A stretch of DNA of 12,465 bases from NCBI GenBank assembly GCA_964445305.1, contig CAYUKK010000172.1, positions 1-12,465 on the forward strand. Direction: 5' to 3'. Under the pieces are notes generated by a model that was not told the origin of the DNA, searched no databases, and saw only the letters and a list, made by a program, of their open reading frames with translations. The stretch's first letter is position 1; the number at the start of each line of letters is the position of its first letter. The DNA comes from CAYUKK01 sp964445305. Lineage in GTDB: Bacteria; Acidobacteriota; Aminicenantia; Aminicenantales; UBA8522. Made by a program: the position numbers and the translations under genes. This document shows positions 1 through 6,621 of the stretch, in pieces.

Positions 1-3
1 AAG

Positions 4-31
4 TTGAGCGCCGACGGAATTCTGATATAAT
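4..31 (+). promoter_or_regulatory. Sigma-70-like promoter for the first gene
   Basis: A -35-like TTGAGC (4-9) lies 16 bases before a perfect TATAAT (26-31). TGA directly precedes the -10, giving an extended -10. Transcription would start near 38, leaving a leader of about 60 bases before the ATG at 100. Read by eye, not tested. Confidence 0.6.
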
Positions 32-99
32 GAAAGAGATAATTTCCTGAGCGGGCTTGAGTATTTTAAACAAAGTTGAGAACGATGTTGGAGGTGAGG

Positions 100-963
100 A
101 TGAAAAAGCGCCACGAGGGTCGACTGTTGGTCGGTTTGGGCTTATGTTTCTCGCTCGTTCTTGCCGCCCAGGCTGACCGTAGGGCTCAAATCTATAACCT
201 CGCCCTGGAGCTCGAAAAACAAGCCAGTTTCATCGCCCAGAGTAGCTTTGACCATTTCAAGGGCTGGAACAACACGATCACTGACCAGGAACAGGCCGTG
301 CTCTTTAAATCCGAAACATTCCTGGCCAGCTGTCGGCTTTTTTTGCGGCTCGCTTCCGAACAGTCCAATTATTTCCGGGCTGGATTCCTGAGGACCAACC
401 TCTACAACGCTTTTCTTTACCTCACCCAAGCCTTTCGCGATTTGGAAGGGACGATGAGAGAAGCCGGAGTCATGCCCTATGCATTGTCGGATTGCCGGAG
501 TCTTCTTGACGCCATGGACGGAGAATTCTCGCGGTGGCCGATGTCCGATAACCTTGCTTATCTCCACCAGAAATACGTCAAAGGACGAGCCGACACTGTT
601 TACATGATTGAGCGGAGAGGCCCTGGTCGTTTCGTCCGCCATGCCTTTAAAGATCTGGAAAGCCTATTCCGTTATAACTATGACCTCAAGCGAGGAAAGG
701 ACCCGTGGAAGTATCTTGTCGAGGTCAGTCAGGATACGTTGGACAAGATGGAGGAAGGAAGCATGATCGAGCTGACCTTCGAGGGCTGGTTGATCATCGA
801 GCAGAGCAACCGTCCCAATCGGCCTGTTTATTTGATCGAGAACGGGAAGAAAAGAGGTTTAACCAGTCCCCGGGTTGTCCAGCGTTTCGGGGGATGGGGG
901 AAAGTTTTCGAAGTCCCTCTCGAGGTCATCGCCAAGTACCCCGAGGGTGACCCCATAGACTGA
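100..963 (+). CDS. Secreted protein of unknown function with two related C-terminal segments
   Basis: I do not recognise a named family. The ATG at 100 is chosen because GGAGG (90-94) sits 5 bases upstream and translation from it gives a clean signal peptide (positively charged start, hydrophobic core, AQA cleavage near residue 25). Longer starts at 76 (TTG) and 85 (ATG) put extra residues before the signal. The mature part is first helical and rich in Phe/Leu/Arg (about residues 30-150). Two segments that look related follow: residues about 167-223 begin VYMIERRGPGR, and 243-287 begin VYLIENGKKRG. Both continue to a K-V/F-VEV or EVP stretch and end in an EG-x-x-I motif. The second copy resembles a short module I know from other secreted bacterial proteins (YLIENGKKR...G.PI). 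The product is 287 residues and probably periplasmic or exported. Function unknown. Confidence 0.8.
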   Translation: MKKRHEGRLLVGLGLCFSLVLAAQADRRAQIYNLALELEKQASFIAQSSFDHFKGWNNTITDQEQAVLFKSETFLASCRLFLRLASEQSNYFRAGFLRTNLYNAFLYLTQAFRDLEGTMREAGVMPYALSDCRSLLDAMDGEFSRWPMSDNLAYLHQKYVKGRADTVYMIERRGPGRFVRHAFKDLESLFRYNYDLKRGKDPWKYLVEVSQDTLDKMEEGSMIELTFEGWLIIEQSNRPNRPVYLIENGKKRGLTSPRVVQRFGGWGKVFEVPLEVIAKYPEGDPID

Positions 964-1124
964 ACTAAAATTCAACAATTTTTTCTTTCCCTTTTTTCGT
1001 CTGGAGAGAAGAATTCTGGAAAGTTACGCCTTCAGAGGAACCCCAGTGGAGCTGAAGAGGAGAGAGAAAAAGAGGAGAAAGGTGCGGGCTGTTGTCAGCA
1101 AAAGGGGGGTTGATGATGGGAACC

Positions 1125-1166
1125 AAAAAGGTGGGGGCTTTCTCCAGCCCGCGCAAGAAAGCCACC
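1125..1166 (-). ncRNA. Candidate short RNA: hairpin plus U-run right after a strong minus-strand promoter
   Basis: Read on the minus strand, the first bases expected after the promoter at 1170-1197 form a hairpin. GGUG (1166-1163) pairs with CACC (1133-1130), and GCUUUCU (1162-1156) pairs with AGAAAGC (1143-1137), with three bulged C and a 12-base loop. Five U (1129-1125) follow directly. This is the layout of a Rho-independent terminator placed at the very start of a transcript. It would yield an RNA of about 40 bases, or an attenuated leader of a longer minus-strand RNA running toward 965. No known RNA family is recognised. The promoter and hairpin are seen; the RNA itself is inferred. Confidence 0.4.
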
Positions 1167-1169
1167 TCT

Positions 1170-1239
1170 ATTATACCAAGAAAGATGCAAATGTAAAGAG
1201 CTTTTTTTTATTTTTTTATGTTGCTATTTTTTTCTTCTT
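1170..1239 (-). promoter_or_regulatory. Near-consensus minus-strand promoter with UP-like A-tract
   Basis: On the minus strand: -35 TTTACA (1197-1192), a 16-base spacer ending in TGG (extended -10), and a perfect TATAAT (1175-1170). Immediately upstream on that strand (about 1202-1233) is a run of A-tracts like the UP elements of strong stable-RNA promoters. No minus-strand protein gene is apparent downstream before the convergent end of the first gene. Confidence 0.55.
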
Positions 1240-1249
1240 GGAAGAAAAT
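1221..1249 (+). promoter_or_regulatory. Weak candidate promoter for the DUF3467 gene
   Basis: TTGCTA (1221-1226), a 17-base spacer, and GAAAAT (1244-1249); each hexamer matches consensus at 4 of 6 positions. An 8-base inverted repeat (1230-1237/1241-1248) overlaps the spacer and -10 and could be an operator. The A/T-rich context raises the risk of a chance match. Confidence 0.25.
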
Positions 1250-1282
1250 GGAATCAACCATGATTTCAGGAGAGGAGGCGCC

Positions 1283-1564
1283 GTGGAGGAAAAAAAGATT
1301 GACATTAAAGTCGATGAACACATCGCTCTCGGACAGTATTCCAACCTGGCCGCTATCCGCCATACAAGGGAGGAGTTCATTTTTGATTTTGCGTTCATCT
1401 TTCCGGACGGGCCGATGGGCAAACTGGTTTCCCGGATCATCCTGAGCCCGGCCCATGCCAAGAGATTTCTGGAGGCGATGCTGGCGAACATTAAGCGGTA
1501 CGAGGAGGAATTCGGCCCGATCATCCCGGCCGACCTTCCCCCTTCGGTCGGGTTCATTCATTGA
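1283..1564 (+). CDS. DUF3467 family small protein
   Basis: The 93-residue product matches the short DUF3467 family in length and pattern. It has an IKVDEHIALGQYSNLAAI start, a central EFIFDFAFIFP strand, then LVSRIILSPAHAKRFLEAM and a final helix with RYEEEFG. The family's role is not established; members are small soluble cytoplasmic proteins, and no signal or membrane segment is seen here. The GTG at 1283 is chosen because AGGAGG (1273-1278) lies 4 bases upstream and the family homology begins there. A longer in-frame reading from 1046 would add a Lys/Arg-rich then Phe-rich stretch translated from the structured gap, which is not credible. The gene stands alone, with 102 bases to the next start, which has its own promoter. 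Confidence 0.85.
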   Translation: MEEKKIDIKVDEHIALGQYSNLAAIRHTREEFIFDFAFIFPDGPMGKLVSRIILSPAHAKRFLEAMLANIKRYEEEFGPIIPADLPPSVGFIH

Positions 1565-1588
1565 GACGAGAAAAGAAGAAAATTGCGC

Positions 1589-1617
1589 TTGACAGTGGTT
1601 TCTTTTTTTTATAAATA
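1589..1617 (+). promoter_or_regulatory. Promoter of the 65-residue gene
   Basis: Perfect -35 TTGACA (1589-1594). The -10 is TATAAA (1610-1615, spacer 15), or the overlapping TAAATA (1612-1617) with the usual 17-base spacer. The spacer holds an 8-T run. The start would fall near 1622, leaving a leader of about 55 bases before the ATG at 1679. Confidence 0.55.
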
Positions 1618-1678
1618 CAGGACAAGGTCGGAGAGAGTAAAGAGGATATTTGGTGAGTGATTCCGAAGGAGGTTATGC

Positions 1679-1876
1679 ATGGCCTATGAATTCACAAACA
1701 AGAAAGGGGTCAAGTACTATCTGCACTCCCGCTCGGTGACCCTGAAGGGCGGAAGAAATCAAGTCATCTATTATTTCGCTCGGGATGTCCGGCCCGGCGC
1801 CCTGGATGAGGTACCAGCCGGGTACAAGGTGGTGGAGACAGCCAAAACCGGGATGCCCATCCTGAAGAAGCTTTAA
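1679..1876 (+). CDS. Small basic protein of unknown function (65 residues)
   Basis: The start is firmly set by AAGGAGG (1666-1672), 6 bases before ATG 1679; the overlapping ATG at 1675 leads to a stop within five codons. The product is basic and soluble, with no signal or membrane segment. It is rich in aromatic and charged residues and appears to alternate short beta strands: EFTNKKGVKYYLHSR, then VTLKGGRNQVIYYFAR, then ALDEVPAGYKVVE and a closing TGMPILKKL. The layout resembles small conserved hypothetical proteins I have seen in several phyla, but I cannot name a domain. Its own promoter and strong ribosome site suggest good expression. It precedes the sugar operon by 107 bases in the same direction, so read-through into that operon is possible. 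No terminator is visible after it. Confidence 0.75.
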   Translation: MAYEFTNKKGVKYYLHSRSVTLKGGRNQVIYYFARDVRPGALDEVPAGYKVVETAKTGMPILKKL

Positions 1877-1943
1877 ATTCACGCTGATTGACGAGTCTAA
1901 CCAAGACGAGCGACAGGGCAAGGGGGATGGCCTCGGCGAAGGA

Positions 1944-1972
1944 TTAACTGCTCTCTCACTCCTGACCATAGT
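1944..1972 (+). promoter_or_regulatory. Weak candidate promoter of the sugar operon
   Basis: TTAACT (1944-1949), 17 bases, CATAGT (1967-1972), each matching 4 of 6 consensus bases. The start would fall about 5 bases before ATG 1984. That fits the near absence of a ribosome site there, but the hexamers are poor. The operon may instead be read from the promoter at 1589. Confidence 0.2.
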
Positions 1973-1983
1973 CTTATTGCGAG

Positions 1984-2985
1984 ATGAAACGCGGCGGATG
2001 GCGGGCTTTTCTTATTCCTTTCATTTTCCTGTCGTTTATTGCCTGCGCGTCGCGAGAAGAGAAATCCGCCGCGAGGGTGAAATCGGGGAAGGCCCGAATC
2101 GCGGTCATTCCGAAAGGGACGACGCATGAGTTTTGGAAAGCCATCCACCTTGGCGCGGTGCAGGCGGCAGAAGAATTTGGAGTCGAAGTCATCTGGAAGG
2201 GTCCGCAGAAGGAAGACGACCGCGCCCAGCAAATTACGGTTGTCGAGGATTTTATCAGCCGCGGGGTCGATGGGATTGTCCTCGCCCCCCTCGATGAGAT
2301 AGCCCTCTGCCGGCCTGTCCGCGACGCGGTCAGAGAGAAGATTCCGGTCGTCATCATCGATTCAGGGCTTCAGGGAAGTGATTACCTCAGCTATGTCGCA
2401 ACCGATAATTACAAGGGTGGGGTGATCGCGGCCCGCCGAATGATTGAACTCCTCAAAGGAGAAGGCAGAATCTTTCTCATCCGCTACCAGGTGGGCTCGG
2501 CTTCAACGACACAGAGAGAACAAGGGTTTGTGGATACGATGCGGGAGGAAGGACCGGGGATTTCTTTCCTTGTCCAGGATCAGTATGCGGGCGCGACGAC
2601 GGAGAGTGCCTACCAGCTGGCCGAAAACCTCCTCAGTCGCTTCCCCGATGTCGACGGCATATTCTGTCCTAATGAATCGAGCACTTTTGGCACTCTTAGG
2701 GCTCTTCAGGAGATGAACCTGGCTGGGAAAGTCATCCTTGTCGGCTTCGACAGCTCGCCCAAGCTTGTCCAGGCGCTCCGGGACGGGCATATTTTCGGCC
2801 TTGTTCTTCAGAACCCGGTGAAAATGGGTTACCTGGGTGTTAAACAGATGGTTCTTCACCTGCGCGGCCAGCCCATCGACCCGGTCATCGACACGGGGGT
2901 TTACCTGGTCACACGCGAGAACATGGATGAGCCGGACATCCGTGCCCTCCTCTTGCCCGATTTTTCCGGCCATCCAGACTTGTAG
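1984..2985 (+). CDS. Sugar ABC transporter substrate-binding lipoprotein (RbsB-like, Peripla_BP_4)
   Basis: Captures a sugar outside the inner membrane and delivers it to the permease encoded at 4534-5523. The 333-residue product has the fold pattern of ribose/galactose/xylose-type binding proteins: an IAVIPKGTTHEFWKAIHLGA first strand and helix, ISRGVDGIVLAPLD, PVVIIDSG, a YVATDNYKGG hinge region, and DGIFCPNESSTFGTLRAL and VILVGFDSS in the second lobe. The N-terminus is a lipoprotein signal (FIAC, Cys21), so the mature protein should be lipid-anchored. The start at 1984 keeps this signal intact, but the ribosome site is poor (only GAG touching the ATG), so translation may be leaderless or weak. 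It is the first gene of the operon; its stop is 3 bases before the ATPase start. The ligand cannot be fixed from sequence; ribose is only one option. Confidence 0.92.
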   Translation: MKRGGWRAFLIPFIFLSFIACASREEKSAARVKSGKARIAVIPKGTTHEFWKAIHLGAVQAAEEFGVEVIWKGPQKEDDRAQQITVVEDFISRGVDGIVLAPLDEIALCRPVRDAVREKIPVVIIDSGLQGSDYLSYVATDNYKGGVIAARRMIELLKGEGRIFLIRYQVGSASTTQREQGFVDTMREEGPGISFLVQDQYAGATTESAYQLAENLLSRFPDVDGIFCPNESSTFGTLRALQEMNLAGKVILVGFDSSPKLVQALRDGHIFGLVLQNPVKMGYLGVKQMVLHLRGQPIDPVIDTGVYLVTRENMDEPDIRALLLPDFSGHPDL

Positions 2986-2988
2986 GCC

Positions 2989-4515
2989 ATGGCACTAAGC
3001 TCTCCGCTGCTGCTCCGGATGGAGCATATCACCAAGAACTTTGGCGCGACATGGGCCCTCGATGATGTCGACTTTGACCTCCGCCGGGCCGAGGTGCACG
3101 CCCTGCTGGGAGAAAACGGAGCTGGAAAAAGCACGCTCATCAAAATCCTGAGCGGCGCTATCAAACCAACGCGGGGCAAGATGTATATGGACGGCCTTCC
3201 CTACTCTCCGACGAGCCCTCTCGAAGGCCGGAGGATGGGAATCTCAGTCATCTACCAGGAGCTCAACTTGGCTCCCCATCTTTCGGTCGAAGAGAACATC
3301 ATGCTCGGGGAAGAATGGCATACCCTGGGATGGCTCCATCGTCGCCGCATGAGGGAAAAAGTCAGGCAAGCTCTTTATCAAATCCATCATCCGGAGATCG
3401 ACCCTGAGATCCCCGTTCATCGATTGGGTGTCGCCTCGCGCCAGGTGGTCGAAATTGCCCGAGCCCTTCTCCAGAAGGCAAGGATTCTCGTCATGGACGA
3501 GCCGACGAGCTCGCTTTCGGCCGAGGACGCGAGCCGTCTTTTCGAGATCATTGGCCAGCTCAAGCGTCAGGGAGTGAGCATCATCTACATCAGCCATTTT
3601 CTGGAAGAAGTCGAGAGGGTGGCTGATCGGTTTACTGTTCTCCGGGACGGAAAGAAGGTTGGCTCGGGAAGCCTGGCCGAGACTTCTGTCGGTGAGCTCA
3701 TCCAGATGATGGTGGGACGGGAAATGCAGCGCCTCTTCCTTCGGCCCGACCATCCTGTCGGTGAACCTATCCTCACCGTCGGCCGATTGAGGGCCAAAAG
3801 GATGAAAAAGGCGATTGACCTGACCCTCCATCGGGGAGAAATCCTTGGCGTGGCTGGCCTGGTCGGTTCGGGGAGGACCGAGTTTTTGCGCGCTGTCTTT
3901 GGCCTGGAGACCTTGGAGGAAGGCGTGATTTGCGTCGCCGGTCAGGAGATGGCCGGGGATGGACCGAGGGAGAGGATTGCCCGGGGCATCGGCTTCCTCA
4001 GTGAAGATAGACAGGGAGAAGGGCTGGCTCTGGACCGCTCTATCGCCGATAACATCACCCTGAGTCATCTCCGGCCTTATAGCCGGTCTGGTTTTCTTCG
4101 CTTGGCCGAGCGCCGGAAATCTGTCCAGCGCTGGATGAATCGGATGAAAATAAGGGCCCGTCACCCTGAGGAGCCGGTTCTTCGCCTTTCGGGAGGAAAC
4201 CAGCAAAAAGTGGCACTGGCTCGTCTTCTTCACCAAGAAGCAGATGTGCTCCTTTTAGACGAGCCGACGCGGGGGATTGATATCGTCAGCAAGTCCCATG
4301 TGTATGAGTGGATGGGTCAGCTGGCTGCCCAGGGCAAATCCATTCTTTTCGTCAGCTCTTACTTTCCCGAGTTGCTTGGAGTTTGCGACCGCATCGCCGT
4401 TTTCCACCGCGGCGAGCTCGTCGAGATAAAACCCGTTTCGGAGTGGGATGAGGAAAGCCTGATGGCGGTAGCGGTCACGGGCAAAGCAGCGGCGGGAGGA
4501 AAGAGGGGTAACTGA
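2989..4515 (+). CDS. Sugar ABC transporter ATPase, tandem-domain (RbsA/MglA/XylG type)
   Basis: Powers sugar import at the cytoplasmic face. The 508 residues contain two ATPase domains, the usual size for this family. The N domain has a complete Walker A (GENGAGKST, 41-49), a Q-loop IYQE, a family-type signature (LGVASRQ, about 146-152) and a Walker B MDEPTSSLS (169-177). The C domain has a degenerate P-loop (GLVGSGRTE, 290-298), a full LSGGNQQK signature (400-407) and LLLDEPTRGID (421-431). The degenerate second P-loop is normal in RbsA-like proteins, where only one site is fully active. The start follows the previous stop by 3 bases with only TAGG upstream, suggesting translational coupling. 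A methionine at residue 11 is a possible alternative start. The permease follows 18 bases later. Confidence 0.94.
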   Translation: MALSSPLLLRMEHITKNFGATWALDDVDFDLRRAEVHALLGENGAGKSTLIKILSGAIKPTRGKMYMDGLPYSPTSPLEGRRMGISVIYQELNLAPHLSVEENIMLGEEWHTLGWLHRRRMREKVRQALYQIHHPEIDPEIPVHRLGVASRQVVEIARALLQKARILVMDEPTSSLSAEDASRLFEIIGQLKRQGVSIIYISHFLEEVERVADRFTVLRDGKKVGSGSLAETSVGELIQMMVGREMQRLFLRPDHPVGEPILTVGRLRAKRMKKAIDLTLHRGEILGVAGLVGSGRTEFLRAVFGLETLEEGVICVAGQEMAGDGPRERIARGIGFLSEDRQGEGLALDRSIADNITLSHLRPYSRSGFLRLAERRKSVQRWMNRMKIRARHPEEPVLRLSGGNQQKVALARLLHQEADVLLLDEPTRGIDIVSKSHVYEWMGQLAAQGKSILFVSSYFPELLGVCDRIAVFHRGELVEIKPVSEWDEESLMAVAVTGKAAAGGKRGN

Positions 4516-4533
4516 AAAGGTGAGGGGCAAGCG

Positions 4534-5523
4534 ATGTCATTGTGGAGAAGCAATCGAGAAGGCGCGGCTGGTTTCCGGGCCCTGATCAGGATGCTGGGGC
4601 CTTTTGCTGGCCTTTTCCTTGTCATCCTCATTTTTTCCCTCATGCCCGAAGTCCAGGACAAGTTTCTCCGGCTGGCCAATTTCAAGAGTGTGGCCACTCA
4701 GTCGGTGATTGTCGCCTTAGGAGCACTGGGAATGACCTTCGTCATCATCGGCGGTGGGATAGACCTTTCGGCTGCCTCGAACATTGCCCTGTCGAGCTGT
4801 GTCGTCGCCCTCCTCATCAACGCCGGCCTGTCGCCTTGGTTGGGTGTTTTGGCTGGTATCTTGACGGGCGGGCTCATCGGCCTTATCAACGGCAGCTTGA
4901 TCACCTCACTTCGGCTCGTCCCGTTCATCGTCACCTTAGGTATGTTGGGAATGGCCCGTGGCGCAGCCAAATGGCTGGCCGGAAACCAGAAGATTGACGC
5001 CCCCATCACTTGGGTCAACGATCTGATGGCCAGGAGTCCTCAACCGGCCTGGCTCCTCGTCGCCCCCGGCATCTGGGTGATGGTCGTTCTGGCCATCATC
5101 ATGGCCCTCGTGCTCCGCTTGACCGTGTTTGGCCGGCATGTCTTTGCTATCGGCTCGAACGAAGCGGCGGCCAGGCTCTGTGGCGTTCGGACGAAGAGGA
5201 CGAAAATATTCATCTACACCCTGGCCGGCCTTTGCTGCGGTTTGAGCGGAGTCATGCAATTTTCTCGATTGACGGTGGGCGACCCGACCGTGGCCATGGG
5301 GCTCGAGCTCGACATCATCGCGGCCGTGGTCATTGGCGGTGGCAGTTTGAACGGCGGGCAGGGAAGCATCCTCGGCTCGATGATTGGCGTTTTCATCATG
5401 GCCTTCCTGCGCAATGGCTGCACGATGATGGGCTGGCCCAACTACATCCAGGAAATCATCATTGGAGCGATCATCGTCGCGGCGGTGGCGATCGACCAGC
5501 TTCGCTACCGCCGAGAATCCTGA
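4534..5523 (+). CDS. Sugar ABC transporter permease (RbsC-like, BPD_transp_2)
   Basis: Inner-membrane channel subunit, probably a homodimer working with the ATPase and binding protein just upstream. The 329 residues are strongly hydrophobic, with about eight to ten membrane segments. Family landmarks are visible: GGGIDLSAASNIALSS (near residues 74-89), LITSLRLVPFIVTLGMLGMARG, the cytoplasmic loop AIGSNEAAARLCGV that contacts the ATPase, LDIIAAVVIGGGSLNGGQGS, and a C-terminal QEIIIGAIIVAAVAID helix. The ribosome site is a purine-rich AGGTGAGGGG stretch (4518-4527). It is followed 8 bases later by the sugar kinase gene. No frameshift or missing segment was noted. Confidence 0.93.
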   Translation: MSLWRSNREGAAGFRALIRMLGPFAGLFLVILIFSLMPEVQDKFLRLANFKSVATQSVIVALGALGMTFVIIGGGIDLSAASNIALSSCVVALLINAGLSPWLGVLAGILTGGLIGLINGSLITSLRLVPFIVTLGMLGMARGAAKWLAGNQKIDAPITWVNDLMARSPQPAWLLVAPGIWVMVVLAIIMALVLRLTVFGRHVFAIGSNEAAARLCGVRTKRTKIFIYTLAGLCCGLSGVMQFSRLTVGDPTVAMGLELDIIAAVVIGGGSLNGGQGSILGSMIGVFIMAFLRNGCTMMGWPNYIQEIIIGAIIVAAVAIDQLRYRRES

Positions 5524-5531
5524 GGGGAGAA

Positions 5532-6590
5532 GTGGAAAGGGTCATCCACAGCCGGGCGCCCCTTAGAATCAACGACATCGGCGGCTGGACCGATACGTGG
5601 TTTGCCGGGGAAGGCTGGGTTCTTAACCTGGCGATCAGTCCGCCCGTCGAGGTCCAAATCAAGGTCCGGCCAGACCGGAAGGTGGGGCGAAAGAATGTTT
5701 TCTTCCGCGCCGAAAATTACCGGCAGAGCTTTCTCGTCGACCCGCGTCATCCTTCCTCCTCGCCTCATCCCTTGCTCCAGCAGGTTGTTGCTCGGGTCCC
5801 GCCAGCTCCTCAGCTCGAGGTTAGAATCAGAGTTTTTTCTCCCGTCCCGGCTGGCATTTCTACTGGCACTTCCGCCTCCGTTTGTGTTGCCCTGCTCGGC
5901 GCGTTGCTCCATCTGCGTGGCGAGAGATTATTCCCGAGCCGAGTCGCGCGTCTGGCTCACCTCGTGGAAACAGAAGACCTCGGTATGCAGAGTGGAATCC
6001 AAGACCAGGTGGCCGCGGCCTATGGCGGTGTTTGCTTTATCCACATGCCCCAATACCCTCGCTTTCAAGTCACCAGAATCAACCTCCCCGATGAAATCCA
6101 GCATGAGCTTGAGCGTCGCCTCTCTCTTATCTACCTTGGCCGGCCCCACTGTTCCTCGGTCCTCCATGAGCGAGTTGTTTCTTCTCTGGAGAGGGGAGGG
6201 TCGGGCAGGAAAATCCTTGAAGCGTTGAAGAAGCTTCCGGAGCAAGCGAGAACCTTTCTTGCTGCTGGCGACCTTGATTCCTATGGCCAGATGATGGTGG
6301 AAAATAATGAATACCAGAGGAAGCTCCTTCCCGAGCTCATTTCCCCTGAGGCCGACGCTGTCATCCGGGTGGCCAAAAGGTACAGGGCATCTGGATGGAA
6401 GGTGAACGGTGCTGGCGGCCGTGGTGGCTCGATGACCGTGTTGGCCGACGCGGACGATGAACGCCGGCGAAGGATGCTGGAGGAAATTATTTCTTTGGGC
6501 TCCGGAATACGGCTGCTCCCTGCCTATCTATCTTCCTCCGGGCTAAGAGTCTGGGATGTTCGCCAAGGAAGGCGTTCGGCCGCTGTCTAA
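5532..6590 (+). CDS. GHMP-family sugar kinase (fucokinase/heptose-7-phosphate kinase-like)
   Basis: Predicted to phosphorylate the imported sugar with ATP, probably at the anomeric position. The 352-residue product has the three GHMP motifs. Motif 1 is RAPLRINDIGGWTDT (8-22) with VLNLAI behind it. Motif 2, the phosphate loop, is SPVPAGISTGTSASV (103-117). Motif 3 is NGAGGRGGSMTV (292-303). The segment GIQDQVAAAYGG (155-166) matches the QDQ...GG block of HddA- and fucokinase-like enzymes; Asp158 is a candidate catalytic base. GGWTDT in motif 1 leans toward the fucokinase side, but the HddA-type QDQ block keeps this open. The GTG at 5532 is chosen because GAGGGG (5522-5527) lies 4 bases upstream and homology starts there; a longer reading from 5010 only overlaps the permease in another frame. 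Only 8 bases separate it from the permease, so it shares the operon and probably the substrate. Confidence 0.88.
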   Translation: MERVIHSRAPLRINDIGGWTDTWFAGEGWVLNLAISPPVEVQIKVRPDRKVGRKNVFFRAENYRQSFLVDPRHPSSSPHPLLQQVVARVPPAPQLEVRIRVFSPVPAGISTGTSASVCVALLGALLHLRGERLFPSRVARLAHLVETEDLGMQSGIQDQVAAAYGGVCFIHMPQYPRFQVTRINLPDEIQHELERRLSLIYLGRPHCSSVLHERVVSSLERGGSGRKILEALKKLPEQARTFLAAGDLDSYGQMMVENNEYQRKLLPELISPEADAVIRVAKRYRASGWKVNGAGGRGGSMTVLADADDERRRRMLEEIISLGSGIRLLPAYLSSSGLRVWDVRQGRRSAAV

Positions 6591-6621
6591 TTATTATGAA
6601 AAATTGAACAGGAGGTAGAGA

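Larger units (their letters stand above)
964..1282. other. 319-base gap between genes with structured, strand-asymmetric sequence
   Basis: No convincing gene. After the first gene's stop comes a weak all-A/T hairpin (AAATT-type arms 967-972 and 977-982) running into a T/C-rich stretch, at best a poor terminator. Bases 1045-1080 are almost pure purine on the plus strand. Bases 1082-1166 hold two overlapping inverted repeats, and 1170-1239 hold a minus-strand promoter with an A/T-rich upstream tract. An 8-base inverted repeat with a 3-base loop (TTTTCTTC 1230-1237, GAAGAAAA 1241-1248) lies just before the DUF3467 gene. A 66-codon minus-strand open frame (GTG 1165 to 965) lies here, but its composition simply reflects the pyrimidine-rich strand. 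Confidence 0.7.

Noticed and set aside
965..1165. 66-codon minus-strand frame starting GTG at 1165, right at the predicted start of the orphan promoter
   Set aside because: Tempting as a leaderless gene, but the sequence is Pro/Ser/Leu-rich in line with the pyrimidine-rich strand, and the first codons lie inside the terminator-like hairpin.
1046..1282. Extended start for the DUF3467 gene
   Set aside because: The extra 79 residues are translated from the structured gap and A/T tracts; a strong ribosome site supports GTG 1283.
1927..1947. Six-codon open frame with a purine-rich upstream stretch before the sugar operon
   Set aside because: Too short to judge, and no features of a regulatory leader peptide such as runs of one amino acid.
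3244..4236. 330-codon open frame on the minus strand
   Set aside because: It lies wholly antisense to the well-supported ABC ATPase gene, has no recognisable domain, and is explained by that gene's codon use.
5010..5531. Long N-terminal extension of the sugar kinase frame
   Set aside because: It overlaps the permease in another frame, reads as Arg/His/Gly-rich noise, and homology starts only after GTG 5532.
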